Assembly: GCF_008245045.1 (NCBI RefSeq)
Contig: NZ_CP043428.1
Span: forward strand, 124,001 to 188,000
Length of the DNA stretch: 64,000 bases
Origin: Campylobacter volucris
GTDB lineage: Bacteria > Campylobacterota > Campylobacteria > Campylobacterales > Campylobacteraceae
Reading direction: 5' to 3'
The first letter of the stretch is position 1, and each line of letters opens with the position of its first letter. The position numbers were made by a program, and so were the translations under genes. Below, in pieces: positions 1 to 8,897 of this stretch. Below the pieces are notes generated by a model. The model ran no database searches. It was given only the letters and a program-made list of their open reading frames with translations, and was not told the origin of the DNA.

Positions 1-31
1 GATCAATCACATTCCAAGTTTTATACGATGA
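1..31 (+). CDS. fliQ: 3' end of flagellar export protein FliQ (partial)
   Basis: Reading from base 2, the frame gives I-N-H-I-P-S-F-I-R and then TGA at 29-31. FliQ, a small export-gate membrane protein of the flagellar type III secretion system, typically ends in an I-P-x-x-I motif of this kind. In C. jejuni fliQ directly precedes murB. The stop overlaps the murB start as ATGA. Only nine residues are visible, so the name rests on the ending and on the context. Confidence 0.6.
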   Translation, partial: INHIPSFIR

Positions 32-804
32 TTATTGATTTTTCAAAATATTCTTCTGTGCGAATAGGGCAAAGTTTTGAAGTTCAAGTTTTAGAAGAAC
101 TTTGCCAATTTGATGGAATTTTAATAGGCGGAGCCAACAATCTTTTAGTATCTTCTAAGCCAAAAAATATTGCGGTTTTGGGAAAAAAATTTGATTATAT
201 TGAAATTTTAGATCAAAACGAAAAAGGTTATTTTTTAGAAATAGGATGTGCAAGCAAAGCGATTAATATATACAATTTTGCTAAAAAAAATAACCTTAAA
301 GGTTTTGAATTTTTACGAAATATCCCAGGAACTTTGGGCGGAATTTTGAAAATGAATGCGGGTTTAAAAGATGAAAATATCAGCAAAAATTTGCTTAGTA
401 TTAGAATTTTTGATAAAGAAATTTTAAAACAAGACATAGCTTTTGATTATAGATTTAATCCTATTGTGCAAATAATGTTTAGCGCTAAATTTTTTTTAGA
501 ATATGGCTTTGATACAAACAAAGATGAGCTTTTAAAAAATGCTAGAAAAAATCAACCAAAAGGAGCAAGTTTTGGTTCAGTATTTAAAAATCCGCCTCAA
601 GATCACGCAGGAAGACTTATAGAAGCAGTAGGTTTAAAGGGTTTTAGTAAAAACGATGCTATGTTTAGTGATGAACATGCAAATTTTTTAATCAATAAAA
701 AACATGCAAGTTTTGATGATGCAATGTATTTAATTAACCTAGCTAAAACAAGAGTGTTTGAACAATTTGGTATAAATTTAGAAGAAGAAGTGGTAATTAT
801 ATAG
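28..804 (+). CDS. murB: UDP-N-acetylenolpyruvoylglucosamine reductase MurB
   Basis: A 258-residue cytoplasmic FAD enzyme that reduces UDP-GlcNAc-enolpyruvate to UDP-MurNAc in peptidoglycan precursor synthesis. The FAD-binding segment with G-G-A-N-N-L-L is near residue 35, and R-N-I-P-G-T-L-G-G near 97. The catalytic-serine motif G-S-V-F-K-N-P lies near residue 183 and is followed by A-G-R-L-I-E-A-V-G-L-K-G. The length matches the short Campylobacter MurB. The ATG overlaps the upstream stop by four bases, so it is probably co-translated with fliQ. Its 3' end overlaps the convergent minus-strand gene by eight bases. The family is clear. Confidence 0.96.
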   Translation: MIIDFSKYSSVRIGQSFEVQVLEELCQFDGILIGGANNLLVSSKPKNIAVLGKKFDYIEILDQNEKGYFLEIGCASKAINIYNFAKKNNLKGFEFLRNIPGTLGGILKMNAGLKDENISKNLLSIRIFDKEILKQDIAFDYRFNPIVQIMFSAKFFLEYGFDTNKDELLKNARKNQPKGASFGSVFKNPPQDHAGRLIEAVGLKGFSKNDAMFSDEHANFLINKKHASFDDAMYLINLAKTRVFEQFGINLEEEVVII

Positions 805-1447
805 AATTTTGCAAGTCATTGTAAATTTCATTAGCTATGTTTTGTACTAATTCTTGATAAGATGTTTGTTTATTACTTGAGCTAAATTGACTTTGAATTT
901 GTAGTATTTTATGATCTTTTAGTTTGTTTGATTTGGCATTATATATTTTATATTCTATATCAACTAAAACATCAAAATTTGAAAAGAATAAAAAATTTCT
1001 TTGAGTGGCTTTTATATTTTTTAAATCAATTAAAACAATAAAATCAGCTTTTTTAAAACGATTAAATTCTAAAAAATCACTAGCATCGATGAAATTTTTT
1101 TGTGGATGTATGATGTTTTGAGAGTCAATATAGCTTTGATTTTCTTTTTGACTTAGCAAGATAAAATTATTTTTTTCATTGATGGCGTGGTTTAAGGCTA
1201 TTAAGGTATCTTTAGCCATTTTATAAGCATTGATTTTTAAATTTGAAAAATAAAAATTGTATTCTTTTTCATAGCTTGGAACTAAAGCTATAGTAGTGAT
1301 ATTAGAAAGTTTTTCATAATTAATATTTTGATTTAAATCAATGATGTTAAATTCATCTTTAGTATCTAATTTTATGATTTTTTTATTTTCAAATGAACTA
1401 GCAAAAATAGCACTAACTAAACATAAAAATACAACAAAAAATTTCAC
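797..1447 (-). CDS. predicted periplasmic protein, Cj1680c-like
   Basis: A 216-residue protein with an N-terminal signal peptide (hydrophobic residues 3-15, cleavage likely near A-S-S). No catalytic motif is visible. The body alternates strand-like segments with charged helices, including T-T-I-A-L-V-P-S near residue 52 and D-F-I-V-L-I-D-L-K near 135. That layout resembles the nucleotide-free Rossmann-like fold of CsgG/LpoB-type envelope proteins, which is only an impression. The start is GTG at 1445-1447, overlapping the cysQ stop by one base (TAGTG), so the two are translationally coupled. The C. jejuni counterpart occupies the same place after cysQ. Function unknown. Confidence 0.75.
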   Translation of the reverse strand: MKFFVVFLCLVSAIFASSFENKKIIKLDTKDEFNIIDLNQNINYEKLSNITTIALVPSYEKEYNFYFSNLKINAYKMAKDTLIALNHAINEKNNFILLSQKENQSYIDSQNIIHPQKNFIDASDFLEFNRFKKADFIVLIDLKNIKATQRNFLFFSNFDVLVDIEYKIYNAKSNKLKDHKILQIQSQFSSSNKQTSYQELVQNIANEIYNDLQNSI

Positions 1448-2205
1448 TAAAAACCTTTGAGTTTATATTCTTTTTTAGCAAAGCCTATAAAGCTTGGTAA
1501 AGAAAGATCTTTGGTGTTATAATCTAATAATTTTTGATCAAAATCTTGCATTATTCCACCATTTTGAATGATTAAAAAATCACCCGCAGCTATATCCCAA
1601 GCTTTTGGCCCACCAAAACGAGGATAAATTCCAGCCTTAGCTTCAAGTAAATATACAAATTTTAAAGCAGAAGATACTTTTATACCTTCTAGTTTATTTT
1701 GGATAAAAAATTCTTCGTTGTTATCATGATTTTTAGAATATAAAGCAATGTTTTGCACTTTTTTATAAGCTTCATCACTAATATTAAGTAAATTATCATT
1801 TTTATATACTTTAGTATGAGTATGAGCATAATAATATGCGTCATTTTCTACATCTACTATCAGTGAAAGAATGGGACGATTTTTATGGATTAGAGCTATT
1901 AAAACACAATATTCTTTGTCGTTTTTAGCATAAGATTTAGTTCCATCTAAAGGATCTATTAGCCAAAAATATTCTAAATTTTGTCTAGTTTCATAAGAGA
2001 GTATGTTTTCTTCTGAACATATGGCTATATCGCTTGAAGCTAAAATTTCACTAATGGCTTCGTTAGATTTTATATCTGCTAAGCCAACAGGAGAATTGTC
2101 ATCTTTAACCCAAATTTCGTTTTTGTTTTTATATTCTAATAAAATTTTTGCAGCTTCTTTACCTGCTTTTAAGCTTAATTGTAAAAGTGTGTCTAAATTT
2201 TTCAT
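1447..2205 (-). CDS. cysQ: 3'(2'),5'-bisphosphate nucleotidase CysQ / inositol monophosphatase family
   Basis: A 252-residue magnesium-dependent phosphatase of the inositol monophosphatase superfamily. It carries the metal-binding E-E near residue 66, the signature D-P-L-D-G-T-K near 85 and the C-terminal A-W-D-I-A-A-G-D near 203. CysQ members hydrolyse 3'-phosphoadenosine 5'-phosphate. The ATG at 2203-2205 is chosen over the in-frame TTG two codons upstream. No clear Shine-Dalgarno sequence precedes it, and a TATACT element sits only about a dozen bases upstream, so the leader is very short. Its family relatives include true inositol phosphatases, so the substrate is inferred from the gene order of C. 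jejuni. Confidence 0.85.
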   Translation of the reverse strand: MKNLDTLLQLSLKAGKEAAKILLEYKNKNEIWVKDDNSPVGLADIKSNEAISEILASSDIAICSEENILSYETRQNLEYFWLIDPLDGTKSYAKNDKEYCVLIALIHKNRPILSLIVDVENDAYYYAHTHTKVYKNDNLLNISDEAYKKVQNIALYSKNHDNNEEFFIQNKLEGIKVSSALKFVYLLEAKAGIYPRFGGPKAWDIAAGDFLIIQNGGIMQDFDQKLLDYNTKDLSLPSFIGFAKKEYKLKGF

Positions 2206-2238
2206 GATCAAAGTATAACATATAAAACTAATGCAAAA

Positions 2239-3417
2239 TCACAATCTTTTAAAATTATTAATAAATTTAATCAAGCTTATAGCTAAAATTGCTTCAAGTA
2301 ATGCAGTAAGAACCAATCCTGAATAAATTTCTTCAGATATGATTTTAGCACCAAGTGATAAAGTGGCTATAGCAATGAGTAAAGTTAGTGGCATGGAGTG
2401 ACTAAGTCCAAACAAAAAAGTATTTTTTAAGCCTAAATTTTTTAAAAAAACCATAGCAGATGCAATTCTTACAAATATCATAAAAGCAGTTAGTGAAAAG
2501 GCTATAATCAAAACTTCAGGATTTAAAAGTTTTTCGAGTTTAAAACTTGATCCTATATAAATAAAAAATATAGGAATTAAAAAACCATACCCAAAACTTG
2601 AAAGTTTGTGCTCTAAATCTTTTTTATGATCAAAAAATGTTGCTATAAATGAACCTGCTATAAAAGCTCCTAATGCTACTTCAAGTTTAAAATAAATCAT
2701 AATTGCCACAATAGCTATAAAAATTGCCATACAAAATCTTATATCTTTTTCATTATGATCTTGCCAAGGCATAAGTATAGTTTTTAACTGCGGATACCAC
2801 CAAAAAAGCACCTCTAAAAATTTAAAACCAAATATACAAAGAGCTAAAAATCCCACTAAATACAATAAATTTTGAGTTAGAGAAAAAAGATCTGTTCCTT
2901 GTCCTAAAAAAGCTGCTGTAATGGTTAGTAAAACTATACTTACAACTTCTGCTAAGGTTGCAACTATCATGGAAATATTTAGCCAATTGCAGTTTTTTCC
3001 AAAATCTCTATACAAAGTAGAAAGCAAGCCTACGCTCATTATAGGTATAATAATGACAAAAATATAAGAAATATTCATACTCTCAACAGCAAGAATGCTA
3101 AATAAATACAAACTTGCTATATAGATGAATGCTTTATTTAGCAAAGTTTTTTCAGTATTTAAAAAGGTTTTAAGATTAATTTCCATACCAGCGATAAACA
3201 TTAAATAATAAAATCCAGCATTAGCCAAGAGTTTGAAATTTTCACTTTCTCCTATAAATCCTAAAAATCCTATAAGCGAACCAAGTATGATCTCAGTTGC
3301 TGATAAAGGTAGTTTTAAAAATTTAGCTATATAAGGAGAAGTTAGCAAACAGCCTGCTACAACAAGTAAAATTTGTAAATCTGTTGCAGCTTGAGCGTCA
3401 ATGACATTGTGTAGCAA
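2239..3417 (-). CDS. cation:proton antiporter, Kef/CPA2 type
   Basis: A 392-residue inner-membrane protein with about eleven to twelve hydrophobic segments. It has CPA2 features: L-P-L-S-A-T-E-I-I-L-G near residue 38, the F-Y-Y-L-M-F-I-A-G-M-E-I segment near 72, and E-V-A-L-G-A-F-I-A-G near 246. Members exchange Na+ or K+ for protons. It lacks the RCK/TrkA-N domain of KefB/KefC, so it is the membrane module alone. The start appears to be TTG at 3415-3417 inside the end of bioB (20-base overlap), with GGGA seven bases upstream; no ATG occurs before residue 69. The ion specificity cannot be read from the sequence. Confidence 0.85.
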   Translation of the reverse strand: MLHNVIDAQAATDLQILLVVAGCLLTSPYIAKFLKLPLSATEIILGSLIGFLGFIGESENFKLLANAGFYYLMFIAGMEINLKTFLNTEKTLLNKAFIYIASLYLFSILAVESMNISYIFVIIIPIMSVGLLSTLYRDFGKNCNWLNISMIVATLAEVVSIVLLTITAAFLGQGTDLFSLTQNLLYLVGFLALCIFGFKFLEVLFWWYPQLKTILMPWQDHNEKDIRFCMAIFIAIVAIMIYFKLEVALGAFIAGSFIATFFDHKKDLEHKLSSFGYGFLIPIFFIYIGSSFKLEKLLNPEVLIIAFSLTAFMIFVRIASAMVFLKNLGLKNTFLFGLSHSMPLTLLIAIATLSLGAKIISEEIYSGLVLTALLEAILAISLIKFINNFKRL

Positions 3418-4234
3418 AGCTAAATCCCATTTGTCTTAATTTTTGTATATCTTTGCTAGGTTCTTCGCCTTTTGTGGTTAAATAATCCCCTACAACAATG
3501 GCCCTAGCACCTGCATCAAAAATTTCATATTGTCTTTCTTTTAGCACTACTTCTCTGCCACCTGCTACCATGATAACAGTTTGTGGTAAAGCTTTAACAC
3601 TATCTTTTATAATTTGCAAAGCTTCATCAGCACTTAATAAAGACTGTTTTAAATTTAAATTTTCATTAGGAATGAAAAAATTAATAGGAGAAGAAAAAGG
3701 TTGAAGTTCTTGTAAGCTTTTTCTAAGACTTATTCTATCATCACAACTTTCACCAAGTCCATAAATTCCACCACAGCAAAGCATTAATCCCGCTTCTTTA
3801 GCATAAAGATTAGTTTGAAATCTTTCTTCCCAAGTGTGAGTAGAGCAAATTTGTGGAAAAAATTCTTTTGAGCTTTCAAGATTATGATTGTATGAAAAAA
3901 TTCCAACTTTTTTTAATTCTTTTAATTGCTCTAAATTTGCTTGTCCATTGCATGCTATTAACAATAAATCAGGCTCTTCTTTTTTTACCGCATGAGCCAC
4001 TTTGCAAACATATTCTAATTTTTCATCATCTAAGCCAAGTCCAGCAGTAACCAAACAAAATCCTAAAGCTTCATTTTTTTTAGCTAATTTTGCTTCTTTT
4101 ATGATTTGATCAATATCCTTTTTTTTGTATTTTGGGATATTTGTTTTTATATGAGCACTTTGTGTGCAGTATTTACAATCTTCACTACATCCACCACTAG
4201 CTATATTTGATATAGCACAAAGCATTATTTGCAT
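3398..4234 (-). CDS. bioB: biotin synthase BioB
   Basis: A 278-residue radical SAM enzyme that inserts sulfur into dethiobiotin to make biotin. The [4Fe-4S] motif C-S-E-D-C-K-Y-C is at residues 16-23, with the S-A-H segment just after. The auxiliary-cluster region includes the C-C-G-G-I-Y-G-L-G-E motif near residue 154. The protein is shorter than E. coli BioB, as usual for epsilonproteobacteria. ATG at 4232-4234 is favoured over the ATG three codons later because AGGA lies six bases upstream. It overlaps the topA 3' end by ten bases and the antiporter 5' end by twenty, so the three genes are one operon. BirA is encoded at 29862. Confidence 0.95.
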   Translation of the reverse strand: MQIMLCAISNIASGGCSEDCKYCTQSAHIKTNIPKYKKKDIDQIIKEAKLAKKNEALGFCLVTAGLGLDDEKLEYVCKVAHAVKKEEPDLLLIACNGQANLEQLKELKKVGIFSYNHNLESSKEFFPQICSTHTWEERFQTNLYAKEAGLMLCCGGIYGLGESCDDRISLRKSLQELQPFSSPINFFIPNENLNLKQSLLSADEALQIIKDSVKALPQTVIMVAGGREVVLKERQYEIFDAGARAIVVGDYLTTKGEEPSKDIQKLRQMGFSFATQCH

Positions 4235-6312
4235 TCAATTTCCTTTTTAATTTTACATTTTAAACACTCTAAAAATGTGCCTTTTTTTAATTCTTTAATT
4301 ACCATATTTTCATTACATTCTTTGCATTTTTCTTCGCTTGGTTTGTATTTGCTAATAAAATTACATTTTGGATAAGCGCTACATCCATAAAATTTACCAC
4401 GCTTTGAAAAACGCTCTACAATCATACCTTCCTTACAAGAAGGGCATTTAATACCTATAGAGCTCAAAGGTGCTTTTTCTTGTTTTTGATTTTCTTGTTT
4501 TAAATTTCTTGAGTATTTGCATTTTGGAAAATTTAAACAAGCTACAAATTCTCCATATCTTCCTTTGCGTATAGCAAGTTCGCCACCACATTGTGGGCAG
4601 TTTTCATCAAGTTTGGTAAAAGTTTTTAAGCTTTTTATATTTTTTTTACCTGCTTCGATTTTTCTCATAAATGGAAAATAAAATTCTTTTAATAATTCTT
4701 GCCAATCTAGCTTTCCTTCTGCTATAGCATCTAATTCTTCTTCCATTTTAGAAGTAAAATCACTATCGACAATATCGCTAAAATTTTGCTCTAAAATTTC
4801 TATTACACTAAAGGCTATTTCATTAGGAATGAGTTGTTTTTTATCAATGCTTACATAGGTTCTAGCACTTAAAAGCGATATGGTTGGAGCATAGGTTGAA
4901 GGACGCCCTATGCCTAAATTTTCTAATTTTTTAACAAGCCCAGCTTCAGAATACCTAGAAGGTGGTTCTGTAAAATGAGAATTTAGCTCTATATTTTGGA
5001 TATTTAAAGCATCGTTGATGTTTAAATTTGGCAAGATTTTATCTTTGTCCATATCTCCATAGACTTTATAGTACCCATCAAATAAAATTTTTCTACCGCT
5101 GATTTTAAAGCTAGCATCTTTAGAATTTACAAAGACATTTTGAGTTTGAGAGATGGCAGCTTGCATTTGACTAGCTACGAAGCGATTGTAAATTAATGTA
5201 TAAAGTTTTGCTTCATCTTTTTCTAAAAATTCATTTGCAAGTTTAGGAGTAAAGCTTAAATTTGTAGGTCTTATAGCCTCATGTGCTTCTTGGGCACCTT
5301 TGGTTTTAGTCGTATAAATATTTGCTTTGCTTGGTAAATATTCCTTACCAAATTCATCTTTTATGAGCTTTCTTACTTGTTCTAATGCTTCTTTGGCTAT
5401 ATTTAAACTATCTGTTCTCATATAAGTAATCACCCCCATAATGCCCTCATGAGTTTTTACGCCTTCATAAAGTTTTTGTGCTATTATCATGGTTTTTTTG
5501 GGGTTAAATCCTAAGCGGTTGCTAGCGCTTTGTTGTAAAGTAGAAGTCATAAAAGGCGGTGGTGGGGTGATTTTTCTATCTTTACTTTCTATGTTGCTTA
5601 CTTTGAATTTAGCATTTTTGCAATTTTCAAAGATTAGTTTTGCTCTATCTTCGTTGGTTATGGTGAGTTTTTCTATTTTTGTATTTTGAAATTCGATTAA
5701 CTCAGCTTCTAAGTCTTTATCAAAAATCATATCTATACTAAAATATTTTAAAGGAACAAAAGCTTTGATTTCTCTTTCTCTATCTACTATGATTTTTAAT
5801 GCCGCACTTTGAACCCTACCTGCACTAAGACCTTTTTGAATTTTTTGATTTAATAAAGGACTTAGTTTATAGCCTACAATACGATCAAGCAAACGCCTAG
5901 CTTGTTGGGCATTAACGCTGTTTATGTCTAAAAGTCTTGGGTTGTCTAAAGCATGTTCTATGGCTGTTTTTGTAATCTCATGAAAAACTATTCTAGGTAA
6001 AGAATTTTCATCTTTATTAATAGCTTTTGCTATATGATAGGCTATGGCTTCGCCTTCTCTATCTTCATCGGTTGCAAGATAGACTTGTTTTGCATTTTTA
6101 GCTTTTTCTTTTAATTCTTTAACTAAAGCAGAATGATCGCTTGAAATTCTATATTCTGGTTTAAAATTTTCATCTTCTATTTTTATGCCAAAGCTTGTTT
6201 TAGGTAAATCTCTAATATGACCTTTAGAAGCTATAACTTCATAGTTTTTTCCTAAGAAATTTCCTATGGTTTTTGCTTTAGCGGGTGATTCTACGATGAT
6301 TAAATTTTTCAT
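4225..6312 (-). CDS. topA: DNA topoisomerase I TopA
   Basis: A 695-residue type IA topoisomerase that relaxes negative supercoils. The TOPRIM domain is at the N-terminus (I-V-E-S-P-A-K-A-K-T near residue 5 and D-E-D-R-E-G-E-A-I near 82). The active-site tyrosine is in G-V-I-T-Y-M-R-T-D-S near residue 293. Three C-terminal C4 zinc-ribbon units follow (starting C-P-Q-C, C-P-S-C and C-K-E-C, residues 575-690). It is the first gene of a minus-strand run topA-bioB-antiporter. The upstream 134 bases are very AT-rich with several TATA-like elements, and the flagellin block lies on the other side. Confidence 0.97.
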   Translation of the reverse strand: MKNLIIVESPAKAKTIGNFLGKNYEVIASKGHIRDLPKTSFGIKIEDENFKPEYRISSDHSALVKELKEKAKNAKQVYLATDEDREGEAIAYHIAKAINKDENSLPRIVFHEITKTAIEHALDNPRLLDINSVNAQQARRLLDRIVGYKLSPLLNQKIQKGLSAGRVQSAALKIIVDREREIKAFVPLKYFSIDMIFDKDLEAELIEFQNTKIEKLTITNEDRAKLIFENCKNAKFKVSNIESKDRKITPPPPFMTSTLQQSASNRLGFNPKKTMIIAQKLYEGVKTHEGIMGVITYMRTDSLNIAKEALEQVRKLIKDEFGKEYLPSKANIYTTKTKGAQEAHEAIRPTNLSFTPKLANEFLEKDEAKLYTLIYNRFVASQMQAAISQTQNVFVNSKDASFKISGRKILFDGYYKVYGDMDKDKILPNLNINDALNIQNIELNSHFTEPPSRYSEAGLVKKLENLGIGRPSTYAPTISLLSARTYVSIDKKQLIPNEIAFSVIEILEQNFSDIVDSDFTSKMEEELDAIAEGKLDWQELLKEFYFPFMRKIEAGKKNIKSLKTFTKLDENCPQCGGELAIRKGRYGEFVACLNFPKCKYSRNLKQENQKQEKAPLSSIGIKCPSCKEGMIVERFSKRGKFYGCSAYPKCNFISKYKPSEEKCKECNENMVIKELKKGTFLECLKCKIKKEIECK

Positions 6313-6410
6313 TTATTGCCTTAAAAAATATAAATTGCCAAAAGTTTATAAAAAAAATATAAATTTTTTGCTTATAAGTATAGATTGTAAATTTAAAAAA
6401 TAAATAATGA

Positions 6411-6416
6411 TATAAT
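6411..6416 (+). promoter_or_regulatory. -10 box of the decayed gene upstream of flaA
   Basis: TATAAT lies 30 bases before the relic ATG at 6447, with a GAGGAA ribosome site at 6438-6443. The expression signals look intact although the reading frame is broken. Campylobacter vegetative promoters rely mainly on the -10 box, so this is plausible but unproven. Confidence 0.5.
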
Positions 6417-6446
6417 TTAATTTATTTTAAAAAATATGAGGAAAAA

Positions 6447-7007
6447 ATGATTTTACAAAATAATCTCAATGCTTTAGAATTTACCAATAAACCCTTAAAA
6501 GAAAAAATTTTAAGTTTAAAAAAAGAAGAATTTATCGATATTTTTCCTAGTCAAACTATTAAAATAAAATATAATTAAATATTGATCGAGATTAAGTTAT
6601 ACTATAAATTTATCTAAAGTATTAACGAACAAAAATATCTAGCAAAGATTTTCAAACTTTTACTAGAATATTTTTTAGAGTTACAAAATTTAAATGTTGA
6701 TGCTACAAAACTTTTAAGTGTTTTACAAAATTGCAAAGAAACTAATGTTGATTTGGTATTTGAAACTATCTTAGACTTGATTTTAAAATTTAACACTCTT
6801 TTAGATGAGGCTAAAATTTTACAAAGTTTTATGTATAAGCCTTTATTTTATCATAGAGGTTTTTTTAATGCTAGTTTATATCAAGATCCACAAAATGCTT
6901 TAGATAAATACATAGACTTTTTAAAAATTTTTATAGAATTTAGTAGTTTAAGTCTTGATGCTATGATGCAAGCTGAACAAAAATACAAAAATTTCTTAAA
7001 AATATAA
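6447..7007 (+). pseudogene. decayed gene, probable motility accessory factor (Maf/DUF115) remnant
   Basis: An ATG with a good ribosome site opens a 43-codon reading frame ending at TAA 6576-6578. The same frame has a second TAA at 6615-6617 and is then open for 130 codons to 7007, with no ATG start in that part. The first piece has N-L-N-A-L and P-L-K-E-K-I-L-S-L-K, resembling the start of the full Maf at 10626-12506 (N-L-K-S-L, L-K-Q-K-L-S-K-I-K). The last piece has P-L-F-Y-H-R-G-F-F-N and Y-I-D-F-L-K-I-F-I-E-F, resembling the C-terminal part of that Maf (L-F-H-L-E-S-T-F-S-N, then W-I-E-A-H-K-T-W-V-E-E). The central DUF115 domain is absent: 561 bases against about 1.9 kb. The Maf assignment was made by eye. 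Confidence 0.5.
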
Positions 7008-7031
7008 ATTTTTTTTGTGCTTTTACGATAT
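7005..7031 (+). promoter_or_regulatory. sigma-28 (FliA) promoter of flaA
   Basis: TAAA at 7005-7008 and CGATAT at 7026-7031 have the spacing of the sigma-28 consensus (TAAA-N15-xxCGAT). Transcription should begin near 7038, giving a leader of about 45 bases. The TAAA overlaps the stop codon of the upstream relic. FliA control of flaA is established in C. jejuni. Confidence 0.85.
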
Positions 7032-7041
7032 GGTTTTTGTA

Positions 7042-7059
7042 AATCGCATGGAAGCGATT
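7042..7059 (+). promoter_or_regulatory. flaA leader hairpin with GGA loop, candidate CsrA site
   Basis: AATCGC (7042-7047) pairs perfectly with GCGATT (7054-7059) around a six-base loop ATGGAA. A loop-exposed GGA is the classic CsrA target, and a second GGA lies in the Shine-Dalgarno sequence AAGGA at 7072-7076. CsrA repression of flaA translation, relieved by FliW, is established in C. jejuni. The stem would begin within a few bases of the predicted 5' end. Confidence 0.6.
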
Positions 7060-7082
7060 AAAATTATTTAAAAGGATTTAAA

Positions 7083-8786
7083 ATGGGATTTCGTATAAAC
7101 ACTAATGTGGCATCTTTGAATGCTCAAGCAAACGCAAATTTAAACTCAAGAGCTTTGGATAATTCTCTAAGCAGACTTAGCTCAGGTTTAAGAATCAACT
7201 CAGCAGCAGATGATGCTTCAGGTATGGCTATTGCTGATAGTTTAAGATCGCAAGCTAGCACTTTAGGTCAAGCTATAAACAATGGTAATGATGCTTTAGG
7301 TATCTTACAAACTGCTGATAAGGCTATGGATGAGCAACTTAAAATTCTAGATACTATCAAAGTAAAAGCTACCCAAGCAGCTCAAGATGGGCAAAGCACT
7401 AAAACAAGAAACATGCTTCAAGCTGATATCAATCGTTTGATGGAGCAACTTGATAATATCGCAAATACTACTTCATTCAATGGTAAACAGCTTTTAAGTG
7501 GTGGTTTTATCAACCAAGAATTCCAAGTAGGTGCTCAATCAAATCAATCAATTAAAGCTAGTATTGGTGCAACTCAAAGTTCACAAATTGGTGTTACTAG
7601 ATTTGAAACAGGATCTCAAGCTAAAAGTAGTGGTGTAGCTCAAATTACTATTAAAAATTATAATGGTATAGATGATTTTAAATTCCAACCTGTTGTGATT
7701 TCAACTTCAGTTGGTACTGGTCTTGGAGCTTTAGCTGAAGAGATAAACAAATCTTCTGATATAACTGGAGTTAGAGCTAGCTTTTTAGTACAAACTACAG
7801 GTGCTGGAAATATTAAAGCTGGTAAAACTGATGCAAATTTTGCCATTAATGGGGTAAAAATTGGCGAGGTTGAATACCAAGATGGAGATAAAAACGGTGC
7901 TTTAGTTTCAGCTATAAACTCAGTAAAAGATACTACAGGTATTGAAGCAGCTAAAGATGAAAATGGAAGACTCGTTTTAACATCAAGAGATGGTAGGGGT
8001 ATTAAAATAGAAGGAAGTATTGGTGGTGGATCTGGTATAGCTAAAAATAGTTATGAAAATTATGGTCGTTTATCTTTAATCAAAAATGATGGTAAGGATA
8101 TTTTAATTTCTGGATCTAATCTTAGTGCTATAGGTATGGGTGCAAGAGATATGATTTCTCAAGCTTCAATGTCTTTAAGAGAATCAAAAGGAAATATTGA
8201 CACCAATGTAGCTGATGCTATGGGCTTTAATGCTTATAAAGGTGGCGGTAAGATGATAGTTACCAATGCAAATGTTGCTTCATTTATGGAGCAAAATGGT
8301 ATGAGCGGGGGTTCAGGATTTTCTGTAAATAGTGGTAAAGGTTATTCAGCAATTTATGAAAATAATCTTGCCTTTGTAACAGCTTTTTCAATTGCTTTTG
8401 GAATAAGTGCTCCTAGTGATGGATCTTCTCAATTTGTAAATATTGCTACTAGCGCAGGCATGGATATAGCAGCTAAAGATCAACAAGCTGGAGTTACCAC
8501 GCTTAAAGGTGCTATGGCTGTGATGGATATAGCTGAAACAGCTATTACTAATCTTGATAAAATCAGAGCTGACATCGGTTCAGTGCAAAATCAAATTACT
8601 GCTACACTTAATAACATCAGTGTAACTCAAGTAAATATCAAATCAGCTGAATCAAACATTAGAGATGTTGACTTTGCTGCTGAGAGTGCAAACTTTGCTA
8701 AATACAATATCTTAGCTCAAAGTGGATCTTATGCTATGAGTCAAGCTAATGCTGTGCAGCAAAATGTTATGAGATTGTTACAATAG
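7083..8786 (+). CDS. flaA: flagellin A, major filament subunit
   Basis: A 567-residue flagellin exported through the flagellar type III system and assembled into the filament. The conserved N-terminal D0/D1 region starts M-G-F-R-I-N-T-N and includes [20 protein letters not shown]. The C-terminal D0 ends with [15 protein letters not shown]. The central 170-460 region is Ser/Thr-rich and is where Campylobacter flagellins carry pseudaminic acid. The residue 85-105 region has the epsilonproteobacterial D1 sequence associated with escape from TLR5. AAGGA at 7072-7076 is six bases from the ATG. The flaB gene downstream is almost identical in its central part. Confidence 0.97.
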   Translation: MGFRINTNVASLNAQANANLNSRALDNSLSRLSSGLRINSAADDASGMAIADSLRSQASTLGQAINNGNDALGILQTADKAMDEQLKILDTIKVKATQAAQDGQSTKTRNMLQADINRLMEQLDNIANTTSFNGKQLLSGGFINQEFQVGAQSNQSIKASIGATQSSQIGVTRFETGSQAKSSGVAQITIKNYNGIDDFKFQPVVISTSVGTGLGALAEEINKSSDITGVRASFLVQTTGAGNIKAGKTDANFAINGVKIGEVEYQDGDKNGALVSAINSVKDTTGIEAAKDENGRLVLTSRDGRGIKIEGSIGGGSGIAKNSYENYGRLSLIKNDGKDILISGSNLSAIGMGARDMISQASMSLRESKGNIDTNVADAMGFNAYKGGGKMIVTNANVASFMEQNGMSGGSGFSVNSGKGYSAIYENNLAFVTAFSIAFGISAPSDGSSQFVNIATSAGMDIAAKDQQAGVTTLKGAMAVMDIAETAITNLDKIRADIGSVQNQITATLNNISVTQVNIKSAESNIRDVDFAAESANFAKYNILAQSGSYAMSQANAVQQNVMRLLQ

Positions 8787-8798
8787 TTTAAACTTCCC

Positions 8799-8827
8799 AA
8801 AATGCCCTAAATATTTGGGGCATTTTT
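8799..8827 (+). terminator. rho-independent terminator after flaA
   Basis: AAAATGCCC (8799-8807) pairs with GGGCATTTT (8818-8826), followed by a T-rich tract. It lies 12 bases past the flaA stop and separates the sigma-28 unit from the sigma-54 unit of flaB. Confidence 0.88.
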
Positions 8828-8844
8828 CTTCTTTTATTTTTTTT

Positions 8845-8858
8845 GGAATACTTTTTGC
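8845..8858 (+). promoter_or_regulatory. sigma-54 (RpoN) promoter of flaB
   Basis: TTGGAATACTTTTTGCTT contains GG (8845-8846) and GC (8857-8858) with exactly ten bases between, the invariant -24/-12 spacing of RpoN promoters. The start should be near 8869, giving a leader of about 29 bases. RpoN/FlgR control of flaB is established in C. jejuni. Confidence 0.88.
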
Positions 8859-8897
8859 TTTAAATCTTTTCAAGCAATATTATTGAAAGGATTTAAA

